A stretch of 64,000 bases of DNA from Actinomycetes bacterium (GTDB lineage: Bacteria > Actinomycetota > Acidimicrobiia > Acidimicrobiales > RAAP-2): contig JAJYNX010000018.1 of the NCBI GenBank assembly GCA_021786095.1, forward strand, positions 25,960 to 89,959, written 5' to 3'. Position numbers and translations under genes: made by a program. Below, one piece after another: positions 8,250 to 17,925 of the stretch (position 1 is the first letter of the stretch; each line of letters begins with the position of its first letter). Under the pieces are notes generated by a model, which searched no databases, had not been told where the DNA came from, and saw only the letters and a program-made list of their open reading frames with translations.

Positions 8250-9632
8250 GTGAGTTCGCTCGCCCCCTCCTGGACGCCGCACAGTTGGCGCGATCGCGCC
8301 GTCGCGCAAAGTCCCGCCTGGCCCGACCTCGAGCACCTCGCCCGCGTGGAGAGTACGCTGGCCGCCAAGCCGCCCCTCGTCTTCGCGGGCGAGGCCCGCC
8401 GCCTGACCGAACACCTCGCGCAGGTGCAGGCCGGCGACGCCTTCCTGCTGCAGGCCGGCGACTGCGCCGAGTCCTTCGACGAGGGCTCCGCCGACTCGAT
8501 TCGCGACAAGCTGAAGGTCATCTTGCAGATGTCGGTGGCCCTGACCTACGCGTCGGGAGTGCCCGTCATCAAGGTGGGACGCATCGCGGGCCAGTTCGCC
8601 AAGCCGCGTTCCGAGCCCTACGAGGAGCGCGACGGCGTGCGCCTGGACTCCTTCCGCGGTCACATCGTGAACGGCGACCGATTCGACGCCGCGTCGCGCC
8701 GGCCCGATCCCGAGCGCCTGCTCACCGCCTACCACCAGAGCGTGGCCACGCTCAACCTGCTGCGCGCCTTCACCAAAGGGGGCTTCGCGGCCCTCTCGCG
8801 GGTTCACGCGTGGAACCAGGAGTTCGTCGCCAACTCGCTCGAGGGCAAGCGTTACGCCATGGTCGCCGACGAGATCGAGCGGGCGCTGCAGTTCATGAAG
8901 GCCTGCGGCATCGACCTGCACGACGACAGCGCGCTCCAAGGCGTCGACTTCTACACCAGCCACGAAGCGCTGATCCTGCCCTACGAGCAGGCCCTGACCC
9001 GGCGCGACTCACTAACCGGCGACTGGTACGACTGCTCGGCTCACACGCTCTGGATCGGGGATCGCACCCGTCAGCTCGATGGCGCGCACGTCGAGTTCCT
9101 TCGCGGCGTCGCCAACCCGATCGGTCTCAAGGTCGGGCCGAGCGTCGACGCCGACGAGTTACGACGCCTGATCGACGTCCTCAACCCCGACAACGTACCC
9201 GGGCGACTCACCCTGATCGCGCGAATGGGGCACGAGCGGATCGCCCGGCACCTGCCGAAGCTGATTGAGACCACCCGCGACGAGGGCCAACGCGTGCTGT
9301 GGACCTGCGATCCCATGCACGGCAACACCTTCCTGGCCACCGGCGGCCAGAAGACCCGCCACTTCGACCAGATCATGGACGAGGTGTCGCAGTTCTTCTC
9401 CATCCACCAGGCCCTCGGGACCTGGCCGGCCGGTCTGCACATCGAGTTGACCGGCGACGACGTCACGGAGTGCCTCGGTGGGGGGTCGCGTCTCGACGAG
9501 GACGACCTCGAACTCAACTACACCACGATCTGCGACCCCCGGCTCAACGCCACCCAGAGCCTCGACCTCGCCTTCTACGTGGCGGAGTTCCTGCGCGGGT
9601 ACGGAGCGTCGAGCGGCGCCACATCGTTGTAG
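8250..9632 (+). CDS. aroG: 3-deoxy-7-phosphoheptulonate synthase, class II
   Basis: A 460-aa class II (plant/mycobacterial type) DAHP synthase, which condenses phosphoenolpyruvate and erythrose-4-phosphate at the entry of the shikimate pathway. Visible signatures are the QAGDCAESF cysteine motif that holds the metal, [21 protein letters not shown]-like [26 protein letters not shown] and the [10 protein letters not shown] segment. It starts at GTG 8250. Its last 58 bases overlap, antisense, the end of the phosphatase gene on the other strand. Confidence 0.95.
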   Translation: MSSLAPSWTPHSWRDRAVAQSPAWPDLEHLARVESTLAAKPPLVFAGEARRLTEHLAQVQAGDAFLLQAGDCAESFDEGSADSIRDKLKVILQMSVALTYASGVPVIKVGRIAGQFAKPRSEPYEERDGVRLDSFRGHIVNGDRFDAASRRPDPERLLTAYHQSVATLNLLRAFTKGGFAALSRVHAWNQEFVANSLEGKRYAMVADEIERALQFMKACGIDLHDDSALQGVDFYTSHEALILPYEQALTRRDSLTGDWYDCSAHTLWIGDRTRQLDGAHVEFLRGVANPIGLKVGPSVDADELRRLIDVLNPDNVPGRLTLIARMGHERIARHLPKLIETTRDEGQRVLWTCDPMHGNTFLATGGQKTRHFDQIMDEVSQFFSIHQALGTWPAGLHIELTGDDVTECLGGGSRLDEDDLELNYTTICDPRLNATQSLDLAFYVAEFLRGYGASSGATSL

Positions 9633-10273
9633 CGCAGGAGTCGGCGGCGCGGCCCGTCGAACTCGATCTCGGTCACCGAGGCGTTGTCGGTGCGCAGGCC
9701 CAGGCGCGCGGCCGGATCCTCGCCGTAGAGAATCTTCATGGCCTGCTCGATGACCCCGCCGTGGGACACCACCAGAACTCGCTGGCCGGGGTGTCGTTCG
9801 GCCAGTCGCGCCAGGGCCCGCGCGCAGCGCTCGAAGAACTCGAGACGCGACTCGCCCCCGGGAGCGAAGGGCGCGCGAGGATCCTCACGCCACGCGAGCG
9901 ACCCGTAGCGCTGGGCGACCTCATCCCAGGTCAGACCGTCGGCCGCGCCGGGGCGCAACTCGCACAGGTCGTCGTCGCTCACCGGCGTGAGCCCCGGAGG
10001 CAGAGCCGGCGCCAGAAGCGCCGCGGTCTCGACGGCTCGCGGCAGGGTCGAGGTGTAGAACGCCGACACGTCGTCGAACTCGCCCGAGCGAGCCAGCCGG
10101 TCGCGCAGGGCTCGAACCTGATCACGGCCCCGCGCGGTCAGCGATCCGTCGCCGCGAGCGCCGCCCACGACGCCGTCCACGTTGCAGCGCGCCTCGCCGT
10201 GTCGCACCAGGACCAGGCACGCTCCCGTAGGCGGCGCACCGCGCGTCACGAAGTGCTGCCAGGCCCCGCTCAC
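9575..10273 (-). CDS. Histidine phosphatase (phosphoglycerate mutase) family protein
   Basis: The product is 232 aa. [10 protein letters not shown] is the RHG motif with the phosphohistidine; the second catalytic His is in [10 protein letters not shown], with the usual [10 protein letters not shown] arginine helix between. Members range from phosphoglycerate mutases to acid phosphatases, so the substrate is open. GTG at 10273 overlaps the VWA gene's stop by four bases, making it the last gene of the obgE-proB-proA-ATPase-VWA run. The C-terminus is encoded opposite the end of aroG. Confidence 0.8.
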   Translation of the reverse strand: MSGAWQHFVTRGAPPTGACLVLVRHGEARCNVDGVVGGARGDGSLTARGRDQVRALRDRLARSGEFDDVSAFYTSTLPRAVETAALLAPALPPGLTPVSDDDLCELRPGAADGLTWDEVAQRYGSLAWREDPRAPFAPGGESRLEFFERCARALARLAERHPGQRVLVVSHGGVIEQAMKILYGEDPAARLGLRTDNASVTEIEFDGPRRRLLRYNDVAPLDAPYPRRNSAT

Positions 10274-11703
10274 GCCAGCTCCCCGACGAAGGCTTCCAGT
10301 TGGCGCAGCGTCCGGCACTCGATCACCGCGTCGCAGTAGGGCGCGTACTGGGCGATGACCGAGTCCCCGCTGTCCCAGTACGACCGCGGCTCGGGGTTGA
10401 GCCAGTACAGCGACCGGGCGCGCGCCGCCAGATCCGCCAGGACCTCCGGGCGAGCCTGGTGGTAGTTGTTGCGCGCGTCGCCGAGGATCAGGATCGTGGC
10501 GCGCCGGGTCACGTCGCGGGCGTAGCGATCGTGAAACGTCGACAGCGCGCGCCCGTAGTCCGAGTGACCGTCGACGGCGATGACGTCGGCGTCGGCGTTG
10601 ATGCGAGCCACGGCGTCGGCCGGGTCGTCCACTCCCTCGAAGAGTCGGGTCACCTCGTCGAGGCCGTCGACGAAGACGAAGCTGCGCACCGTGGAGAACT
10701 GCGAGGAGATCGCGTGCACGAGGTGCAGGGTGAAGCGCGCGAAGGACGCCACGGACCCCGAGATGTCGGCGATGACGATGATCTCGGGCTTGGCCGGCCG
10801 AGGCGGCTTGAATCGCAGGTCCAGGGGGACGCCGCCGGTGGACAGGCTGCGCGCCACCGTGCGACGCAGGTCGACCGGGCCGCGGTGGCGGCGTCGGCGA
10901 CGGCGCGCCAGACGGGTCGCCAGCTTGCGGCTGAGAGGGCGCAGGGCCCGCTGGAGTTGGGCCATCTCCTCGCGGTTGGCGTGCATCACGTCGACGTCCT
11001 CGGGGAGGGGGCGGCGCACCGATCGGGCGAGGGTCGGCGCACCTCGATCCTCCACCAGGCGCTGACGAATCTCGCGCTCGACGGCCTCGCGCAGTCGGGC
11101 GATCCGCGCTCGAGCGTCGTCGCGGGCGAGACGTTCGCCGAGTGCGCCGGGTGGCCCGCCACGATCGCGTCCCCACTGGGTGAGGCGCTCCTCGAGCGCC
11201 TCGAGCTCGAGGTTGCGCAGTGTGCGGTACAGGTAGTAGGTCCCACCCACCGGGCGACCGGGCTCAATGCCGGCGTAGCGCGACACCGCGTCGGCCGCGC
11301 CACGACGCAGCATCGTCGAGTCCCCGTCGCGCAGGGCCCGCCACAGCAGCGACGCCAGCTCGTCGGCCGACAGCCGCGAGCCCGCACCGCCGCCCGCACC
11401 GCGCGACGCGCCCGAGCCCGCGGCTCCCGGCGCGTCCGTGTCAGGGTCAGCCGCGCCATCGCCCTCCAACCGCGAATCGAGGTCGGCCACTCGCAGCGAG
11501 AAGAAGATGTCGAAGGCGCGGTGGAAGGTCTCCAGGTGGTCACCGTCCTTGACCAGCGTGGCGGCGAGGGCGGCGCGCAGCAGTTCCCGGTTTCCCAGGT
11601 CGATCAGGCCGATGCAGCGCGCCGCGTCCACGTGCTCACTCAGCGACACCGGGATGCCCGCCTCGCGCAGCTCGCCGACGAACTCGCCGAGAACCCTACG
11701 CAA
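10270..11703 (-). CDS. VWA-domain protein, CoxE-like partner of a MoxR ATPase
   Basis: About 477 aa. The C-terminal half is a von Willebrand A domain with the complete MIDAS start DISGS in VIADISGSVASF, a conserved GDARNNY later, and an R-rich segment just before it (LATRLARRRRRRHRG). The N-terminal half is charged with a Gly/Ala/Asp linker. Such CoxE-like proteins pair with MoxR AAA+ ATPases, which assemble or insert cofactors into target enzymes. No ATG fits; TTG at 11703, with GAGG four bases ahead and overlapping the ATPase stop, is my choice. No obvious client enzyme adjoins. Confidence 0.75.
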   Translation of the reverse strand: MRRVLGEFVGELREAGIPVSLSEHVDAARCIGLIDLGNRELLRAALAATLVKDGDHLETFHRAFDIFFSLRVADLDSRLEGDGAADPDTDAPGAAGSGASRGAGGGAGSRLSADELASLLWRALRDGDSTMLRRGAADAVSRYAGIEPGRPVGGTYYLYRTLRNLELEALEERLTQWGRDRGGPPGALGERLARDDARARIARLREAVEREIRQRLVEDRGAPTLARSVRRPLPEDVDVMHANREEMAQLQRALRPLSRKLATRLARRRRRRHRGPVDLRRTVARSLSTGGVPLDLRFKPPRPAKPEIIVIADISGSVASFARFTLHLVHAISSQFSTVRSFVFVDGLDEVTRLFEGVDDPADAVARINADADVIAVDGHSDYGRALSTFHDRYARDVTRRATILILGDARNNYHQARPEVLADLAARARSLYWLNPEPRSYWDSGDSVIAQYAPYCDAVIECRTLRQLEAFVGELA

Positions 11704-12643
11704 GGGGCCTCGGTCGACCGAGGAGCTCCTTCGCGGCCCTTTCGATGTCACTCTGGTACTTGAGCAGGATGTGCAGAGTCGCCGCGGCGTCCTCGTCGCC
11801 AATCTCCTCGCGCCCGAGCAGCACCAGCGTGCGCGCCCAGTCCAGGGTCTCGGAGACCGAAGGGGCCTTCTTCAGGTCCATCGAGCGAATGGACCGTACG
11901 ACGTGCGCGATCTGGTCGGCCAGTGCGGTCGAGATGCCCGGGACGCGCCGCACGATGATCTCGCGCTCGCGCTCGACGTCGGGGTAGCCGATGTACAGGT
12001 AGAGACAGCGTCGCTTGAGCGCCTCCGAGAGCTCACGAGTGTTGTTGGAGGTCAGAAAGACCATCGGGATCTGAGTAGCGCGCACGGTGCCCAGCTCGGG
12101 AATCGACACCTGGTACTCCGAGAGGATCTCCAGCAGCAACGCCTCGGTCTCCAACTCGACACGATCGACCTCGTCGATCAGCAGCACCACGGGATCGGTG
12201 GCCGAGATCGCCTCGAGCAACGGCCGCGTCAGCAAGAACTCCTCGGCGAAGATGTCCTCCTCGAGGTGCGACCACTCCTCGGGACCCGACCCCTCGGCCC
12301 GACCCGCCTGGATGCGCAACAGCTGCTTGCGGTAGTTCCACTCGTAGAGTGCCTTGGACTCATCGAGGCCCTCGTAGCACTGCAGACGGATCAGTCGCGC
12401 GCCCGTCGCATCCGCCACCGCTTGCGCCAGCGACGTCTTGCCGGTCCCCGCCGGTCCCTCCACCAGGACCGGCTTGGCCAGTCGGTCAGCCAGGTAGACC
12501 ACCGAGGCGATCGCGTCGTCGCTCAGGTACTCCTGGGCGGCCAGCCTCTCACGCACGTCGCCCGGCGAGGCGAATCGCAACGGGGTGACCTCGGTGAGCC
12601 CCAGCCGTCGCGCCACCTCCTCACGAGGGTCGAGGGACGTCAT
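11696..12643 (-). CDS. MoxR-family AAA+ ATPase
   Basis: A 315-aa AAA+ ATPase of the MoxR class: Walker A GPAGTGKTS near residue 50, Walker B LLIDEVDR, sensor 1 FLTSNNTRELSEALKRRCLYLYIGYP. MoxR proteins act as chaperones for metal or cofactor enzymes together with VWA proteins. Its ATG overlaps the proA stop (ATGA) and its stop overlaps the VWA start, so the pair is made together. Co-transcription with proline genes is probably positional rather than functional. Confidence 0.88.
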   Translation of the reverse strand: MTSLDPREEVARRLGLTEVTPLRFASPGDVRERLAAQEYLSDDAIASVVYLADRLAKPVLVEGPAGTGKTSLAQAVADATGARLIRLQCYEGLDESKALYEWNYRKQLLRIQAGRAEGSGPEEWSHLEEDIFAEEFLLTRPLLEAISATDPVVLLIDEVDRVELETEALLLEILSEYQVSIPELGTVRATQIPMVFLTSNNTRELSEALKRRCLYLYIGYPDVEREREIIVRRVPGISTALADQIAHVVRSIRSMDLKKAPSVSETLDWARTLVLLGREEIGDEDAAATLHILLKYQSDIERAAKELLGRPRPLA

Positions 12644-13875
12644 CGCACGTGCCCGTCGCCCCGTACGACCCACTTCACGCTGGTGAGCTCGCGCAGGCCC
12701 ATCGGCCCGCGCGCGTGCAACTTCTGGGTGGAGATCCCGACCTCGCCCCCCAGCCCCAACTCGCCCCCGTCCACGAAGCGGGTCGAGGCGTTGACCAGCA
12801 CCGCGGCCGCGTCGACCTGGCGGACCCACTGCTCGGCCCGCGCGGAGTCCTCGGTGACGATCGCCTCGCTGTGGCCCGTGCCGTAGCGCGCGACGTGCTC
12901 GATGGCCTCGTCGATCGACCCCACGACCCGCACCGCCATGATCAGGTCGAGGAACTCGCGGGCGTAGTCCTCCTCGCTCGCGGGACGCGCGTCCACCAGG
13001 ACCGCGCGCGACTCCTCGTCGGCGCGCCACTCCACCTCGGGCATGGCCGCCGCCATCGCCGGGAGGAATCGCGCGGCCAGTGCGCGGTGTACGAGCACGG
13101 TCTCGGCGGCGTTGCACACCCCGGGCCGCGACGTCTTGGCGTTGCGCACGATCGCCACCGCTCGCTCCAGATCCGCGGACTCGTCGACGTAGACGTGGCA
13201 GTTTCCGTCACCGTCGAGGACGTAGGGAACCCGCGCGTGCTCGCGCATCGCGGCGATCAGGCTCGGGCCGCCGCGCGGAATGAGACAGTCGAGCACCCCG
13301 GTGAGACCCATGAACTGTGCGGCGGCCTCGTGGGAGACGTCCTCCACCAGGCTGACCGCCTCGACCGGCAGGTCCTGGCGTGCGAGGGCCTCGTGCCACA
13401 GATTCACGATGAACCGATTGGTCGCCAGGGCCGACGCCGATCCGCGCAGGAAGGCGGCGTTGCCGCTACGCACGCAGAGCCCCGCCACGTCGCTGGTCAC
13501 GTTGGGACGGTTCTCGTAGATCACGCCCACCACCCCCAGGGGGACGCGCACGCGTTCGACGCGCAGCCCATTGGGACGCGTGTCGCGCGCCACCACCTCG
13601 AACAGCGGATCGGCTAACGCCGCCACGTCGCGCAGCGCCGCGGCCATCGACGCCACGCGCTCGAGGGTCAGGGTGAGTCGATCACGCCCCGCCCCACCGT
13701 CGGCGTAGCTCGCCACCTCGGTCGCGTTCAGCGCCACGAGGTCGTCGCCACGCTCCTCGAGCGAACGGGCCACGTCGAGCAGGACCGCCCGACGTGCGCC
13801 ATCGCTCGCCTGGGCGAGACGCACCGCCGCCGCACGCACCGCCCGGCCCTGCTCCTCGAGTGCGCTCACCACCAC
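12640..13875 (-). CDS. proA: Gamma-glutamyl phosphate reductase
   Basis: A 411-aa ProA that reduces glutamyl-5-phosphate with NADPH, the second step of proline synthesis. It shows PLGVVGVIYENRPNVT, the catalytic Cys in SRPGVCNAAET and the C-terminal HARGPMGL. Three GTG codons in a row occur at the start (13875, 13872, 13869), and the first was taken. The frame continues upstream into proB without function. proB precedes it by 19 bases. Confidence 0.95.
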   Translation of the reverse strand: MVVSALEEQGRAVRAAAVRLAQASDGARRAVLLDVARSLEERGDDLVALNATEVASYADGGAGRDRLTLTLERVASMAAALRDVAALADPLFEVVARDTRPNGLRVERVRVPLGVVGVIYENRPNVTSDVAGLCVRSGNAAFLRGSASALATNRFIVNLWHEALARQDLPVEAVSLVEDVSHEAAAQFMGLTGVLDCLIPRGGPSLIAAMREHARVPYVLDGDGNCHVYVDESADLERAVAIVRNAKTSRPGVCNAAETVLVHRALAARFLPAMAAAMPEVEWRADEESRAVLVDARPASEEDYAREFLDLIMAVRVVGSIDEAIEHVARYGTGHSEAIVTEDSARAEQWVRQVDAAAVLVNASTRFVDGGELGLGGEVGISTQKLHARGPMGLRELTSVKWVVRGDGHVR

Positions 13876-13894
13876 TCGTTCAGCGTAGTGGTGC

Positions 13895-14959
13895 TCACGC
13901 CCGGCGTAGGAGGACCAGGTCGTCGCGGTGCACCACGACGTCGTCCTCGGCGAAGCGGTCGGCACTCACCCGTGCCAAGCCCTTGGCGACCAGCACCCCG
14001 TCGGGGCCGCGCACGTCTACCGCGTCCCCCTCGGCGAAGGAGCCCTCGTGGGAGACGACGCCCACCCGCAGCAGGCTGCGGCCGTGGTTCTCCAGAGCTT
14101 GCATCGCGCCCTGATTGATGTAGAGCGTCCCGTGAGCAGCCACCGCGAAGGCGATCCAGGCCTTCCGCGCCGAGAGCCGCTCACGTCGAGCCCGAAACAC
14201 GGTGCCCGACCCGGGCACCTCGTCGATCGCGCGCGCCAGCGAGCCGCTGGCTCGCGCGGGCGCCACCACAGTGGTGACCCCCGACCAGGTCGCCATGCGC
14301 GCCGCGGCGAGCTTCGAGGCCATGCCGCCGCTGCCGACACCCGAGGTGCTGGCTCCCGCCAGCGAGAGGATCGTCGCGTCGAAACTGGTCACCTCCTCGA
14401 TCAGGGTGGCCGCCGGGTCGAGTCGCGGATCCGCGCTGAGCAGGCCGTCGGTGTCGGTGAGCAGGACCAGGTGCGACGCCACCACCAGGTTGGCGACCAG
14501 CGCCGCCAGGCGATCATTGTCGCCGAAGCGGATCTCCTCGTCGGCGACGGCGTCGTTCTCGTTGACGATGGGGACCACGCCCAGCGCCTCCAGAGCGTCG
14601 AGGGTACGTCGGGCGTGCAGGTACTGACCACGGTGCGAGAAGTCCAGTGGTGCGAGCAGCACCTGGCCGACGCTGGCCGAGCACTCGGCGAACGCGTTGC
14701 GCCAGGCGTGCATGAGCAGAGGCTGGCCCACCGCGGACACCGCCTGGAGGGTCACCGCGTCGGTGGGTCTCGCCCGACCCGCCCCGACCTCCGTCCAGCC
14801 GGCGGTGATCGCCCCGGAGGTGACCACGACGACGAACCAGCCCCGAGCACGCAGGTCGACGACGTCCTGGGCGATCTGGACCAGGGTCGGATAGTCGACG
14901 TCGCCGTGGGAATCGGTGACCGACGTCGTGCCGATCTTGACGACGGCCCTACGCGTCAT
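13895..14959 (-). CDS. proB: Glutamate 5-kinase
   Basis: A 354-aa ProB, the first and feedback-regulated enzyme of proline synthesis. The amino-acid-kinase domain covers about 1-255 (VVKIGTTSVT, VTSGAI, NENDAVADEE, FGDNDRLAALVA, GSGGMASKLAAA), followed by a PUA domain at about 275-350. The ATG overlaps the 3' end of obgE by 11 bases. Confidence 0.96.
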   Translation of the reverse strand: MTRRAVVKIGTTSVTDSHGDVDYPTLVQIAQDVVDLRARGWFVVVVTSGAITAGWTEVGAGRARPTDAVTLQAVSAVGQPLLMHAWRNAFAECSASVGQVLLAPLDFSHRGQYLHARRTLDALEALGVVPIVNENDAVADEEIRFGDNDRLAALVANLVVASHLVLLTDTDGLLSADPRLDPAATLIEEVTSFDATILSLAGASTSGVGSGGMASKLAAARMATWSGVTTVVAPARASGSLARAIDEVPGSGTVFRARRERLSARKAWIAFAVAAHGTLYINQGAMQALENHGRSLLRVGVVSHEGSFAEGDAVDVRGPDGVLVAKGLARVSADRFAEDDVVVHRDDLVLLRRA

Positions 14960-16322
14960 CGCCCTCCTGGTCGACCGACACGTCGTCCAGGCGCCCGTGA
15001 CGCGCCAGACGCTCGCGGCGCGTCGCGCGGTGATGACCCCGATCGAGTCCGGCGCCCGCGTCGTCGCGCCACCACTCGAAGGTCAGCGCGCCGACGGTGA
15101 CCAGGTCGCCGTCGCGCACACCCGCCCGGCCGAGCAGCCGGTCCACCCCGAGGTCGCGCAGGCGACGCACGATCTCCGCCAGCGCCTCGTCGTCGGTGAG
15201 ATCCTGGAAGCGCACGGCGCGTAGCGCCGGGCGACCCTGCACGCACCACTCGCGGGGACCCAGGCGCTCGACGACGACCTCGTCGGGCACCGGACGGTGC
15301 ACCACTACCTCGTGGGTGGCGAGGGCCGCCTCGCTCGCTCGCGCGTCGCTCACCCTCGCCGCCATCGCCGTGACGAGGGCGCCGACGCCCTGGCCGGTGA
15401 CCGACGACACGGTCGCGACACCGGGCATCTCGTACGCGGCGACGTCGTCCTTGGAACCAACCACCAGTCGCGGACGCTCGAGCAACTCGGCGCGATACTC
15501 CCCGAGCTCGCCCAGCAGCACCTCCAGTTGGTCCTCAGGACTCAGGGGGGCCGCCTCGGACAGGTCGAGCAGGACGCACAGGACCCGCGCACGCTCCACG
15601 TGACGCAAGAAGTCGTGGCCGAGCCCGCGACCCTGGGCGGCACCCTCGATCAAGCCGGGGATGTCGGCGACGACGAACTCGGTGACGTCCTCGGGCCGCG
15701 ACGCGCGCCGTCCGACCCGCACGACCCCCAGGTTGGGCACCAGGGTCGTAAAGGGGTAGTCCGCGATCTTGGGGCGCGCCGCCGAAATCCGCGCGATCAG
15801 CGTCGACTTACCCACGTTGGGGAACCCGATCAGCGCCACGTCGGCCTGCAACTTGAGCTCCAGGTCGTACCAGCGCTCCTGGCCCCGCTCGCCCTGCTCG
15901 GCGAAGGCCGGAGCCCGGCGGCGATTGGAGAGGAAGCGGGCGTTGCCGGCGCCACCTAGACCCCCCTCCGCCGCGAGCCACCGGTCCCCGGGACCGGCCA
16001 GGTCGACCAGTACGGTTCCGTCACGATCGTGCACCACGGTGCCCACCGGCACCTTCACGACCAACTCCTCGCCGCGCGCCCCGTGTTGACGCTTGGACGT
16101 GCCGTGATGACCGTCGGTGGCGCGGCGAAAGGGATGATCACGGAAACCCAGCAGGGAGGCCTGGTTCGGGTCGGCCACTAGCCACACGTCCCCGCCGCGA
16201 CCGCCGTCGCCGCCGTCGGGTCCGCCCTTCGCGACGTGCGCCTCGCGCCGAAAGCTCACGCACCCCGCCCCGCCGTCGCCAGCCTTGGCGTGCAGTTGGG
16301 CGGCGTCGACGAAGGATGACAC
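14949..16322 (-). CDS. obgE: GTPase Obg/CgtA
   Basis: A 457-aa Obg GTPase needed for late 50S assembly and stringent control. It has a glycine-rich Obg domain (1 to about 158, with GGDGGRGG), the G domain (GFPNVGKST, DIPGLIEGAAQGRGLGH, a divergent NKxD region) and a C-terminal OCT domain (about 345-430). It starts at GTG. It heads a six-gene minus-strand run with proB and proA. Confidence 0.95.
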   Translation of the reverse strand: MSSFVDAAQLHAKAGDGGAGCVSFRREAHVAKGGPDGGDGGRGGDVWLVADPNQASLLGFRDHPFRRATDGHHGTSKRQHGARGEELVVKVPVGTVVHDRDGTVLVDLAGPGDRWLAAEGGLGGAGNARFLSNRRRAPAFAEQGERGQERWYDLELKLQADVALIGFPNVGKSTLIARISAARPKIADYPFTTLVPNLGVVRVGRRASRPEDVTEFVVADIPGLIEGAAQGRGLGHDFLRHVERARVLCVLLDLSEAAPLSPEDQLEVLLGELGEYRAELLERPRLVVGSKDDVAAYEMPGVATVSSVTGQGVGALVTAMAARVSDARASEAALATHEVVVHRPVPDEVVVERLGPREWCVQGRPALRAVRFQDLTDDEALAEIVRRLRDLGVDRLLGRAGVRDGDLVTVGALTFEWWRDDAGAGLDRGHHRATRRERLARHGRLDDVSVDQEGDDA

Positions 16323-16349
16323 AGCGCCATCCTACGGGGGGTGGCGTCG

Positions 16350-17720
16350 CTAGCCCACCAACTCCCCCACCGCGGCGTCGAAGACCGCCTGATGGCGGGC
16401 CACCTGCGCCGCGGTGGTCGCCGGGCACATGAGCGCCATGTTGTGAAACGGGGTGAGCAGCACCCCGCGATTCGTGCCGTAGAGGTGCAGGTAGCTCTCA
16501 AGGGCGGGATCGGCGCTGCGCGCGGACTCCCCCCCGTTGCGCGGCGCGGGCGACGCGAAGCGGTACTCGCAGCGCGCCCCCAGCTGGCGCACCGACCAGG
16601 GGAGGTCGAATCGCTCGATCGTGGACGCCACACCCTCGGCGAAGGACGTCGCCAGCATCTCCATGGGGACGAAGGCCTCGTCGGTCAGGACCTCGCCCAG
16701 CACCGCCCGCATGGCCGCCAGGCTGAGCGCGTTGCCGGCGAGCGTGCCCCCGACGCCGCCGACGTCCGCGATGTCGACGTCGTCGCGCGCCACCGTGCGC
16801 AGCACACGGTCGGCCAGCTCCGCGGTGAGCCCGTAGGCCCCGCACGCCACCCCTCCGCCCAGGGACTTACCGATGGTCAGGGCGTCGGGGCGCAGCGCGA
16901 AGCGGCGCGTCGCGCCCCCGGGGCCCGCCGAGAACGTGTGCGTCTCGTCGATCACCAGCAACGTGCCGGTCGCGTCGCACAGCTCGCGCACCCCCTCCAG
17001 GAAGCCCGGCTCGGCCAGCACGATGCCGATATTGGTCATGGCGGGCTCGGTCAGCACCGCGGCGACGTCCCCGGCCGCGAGCTCGCGCTCCAGCGCCGCC
17101 AGGTCGTTGAACTCGACCACGCGCGTCGTCGTGGTCGGGTCCACGGCCGGGCCGACGTTGCCCGGGCGTGAGACGGGCCGACCGTCGTGGTCGACGACCA
17201 CGAACGACTCGTCGACCGTTCCGTGGTAGGAGTAGGAGAACACCAGGACCTTGGGCCGACCCGTCACCAAGCGAGCCAGGCGCAGGATCCACCGGTTGGC
17301 GTCGGTGGCCGAGAGCGTGAACGACCACCGGGCGAGACCGAAGCGCCGCGACAGCTCCGCGGCGACCCACTGCGCGTCCTCGTTGGGCAGCATCGTCGTG
17401 ACCCCGCCCAGCACCCCCGCGCGCCGGGCCAGGGCGTCCACCAACGGCGCCGGCGAGTGCCCCGCCATCGCCCCGGTGTCGCCCAGGGAGAAGTCGATCA
17501 GCTCGTGCCCGTCGACGTCGGTGATCGTGGCGCCGCGCGCGCGCTCGAAGGACAGGGGGAATCCGCCCGCCCACATCGTCATCCAGGTCATGGGGACCTT
17601 GGCGAACAGGTGCGTGGAGGCCTCGAACTGCGCGCGCGAGCGAGGGTGCGAGGCCTCGTAGGTCGCGACCTCGCGCGCGCGCAGCGCCGCCAGACGGGAC
17701 CGATCCAGGTGGTTCATCAT
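16350..17720 (-). CDS. Class III PLP aminotransferase, HemL-like
   Basis: A 456-aa fold-type I aminotransferase. Visible are GDTGAMAGHSP, the VFSYSYHGTVDES segment, VIDETHTF (PLP-ring Asp) and the Schiff-base Lys in LTIGKSLGGG. It resembles glutamate-1-semialdehyde aminomutase and the broader 'aspartate aminotransferase family', but it lies with no haem genes, and the LPNEDAQWVAAEL region suits transaminases acting on other amines. Substrate unknown. ATG at 17720 was chosen (MMNHLDRSRL); the frame continues upstream into AT-rich promoter-like DNA. It is divergent from hup. Confidence 0.78.
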   Translation of the reverse strand: MMNHLDRSRLAALRAREVATYEASHPRSRAQFEASTHLFAKVPMTWMTMWAGGFPLSFERARGATITDVDGHELIDFSLGDTGAMAGHSPAPLVDALARRAGVLGGVTTMLPNEDAQWVAAELSRRFGLARWSFTLSATDANRWILRLARLVTGRPKVLVFSYSYHGTVDESFVVVDHDGRPVSRPGNVGPAVDPTTTTRVVEFNDLAALERELAAGDVAAVLTEPAMTNIGIVLAEPGFLEGVRELCDATGTLLVIDETHTFSAGPGGATRRFALRPDALTIGKSLGGGVACGAYGLTAELADRVLRTVARDDVDIADVGGVGGTLAGNALSLAAMRAVLGEVLTDEAFVPMEMLATSFAEGVASTIERFDLPWSVRQLGARCEYRFASPAPRNGGESARSADPALESYLHLYGTNRGVLLTPFHNMALMCPATTAAQVARHQAVFDAAVGELVG

Positions 17721-17865
17721 CGGCCCATCGTAGGGCGCGACACTCGCGGGGCCGGGCTGGAGTGCCGTGAAAATTCGGCTGACGAGGGTTTTCTCACTAC
17801 GAGTCACCCCGGAATGTGTGAAAATTTAGGGAAAATCCCCGACCAGGCCCACCCGGTCGATAAAG

Positions 17866-17899
17866 ATGGACCCGGTAGCTGGGAAATCTCCCGGTCCAT
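17866..17899 (+). promoter_or_regulatory. Hairpin in the hup leader
   Basis: ATGGACCCGG (17866-17875) pairs with CCCGGTCCAT (17890-17899): seven pairs, one C-C mismatch, two more pairs, and a 14-base loop. It ends 13 bases before the AAGGAG ribosome site of hup. The 205-base gap from the aminotransferase start also contains an A/T-rich tract (about 17815-17836) that probably holds the promoters of both genes. Confidence 0.5.
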
Positions 17900-17925
17900 T
17901 TCAACCAAGAGCAAGGAGTCGACCG

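Noticed and set aside
10270-11802. ATG/GTG start of the VWA gene at 11802
   Set aside because: It would overlap the ATPase gene by about 107 bases and adds Ser/Arg-rich residues of shadow type. TTG at 11703 with GAGG ahead fits better.
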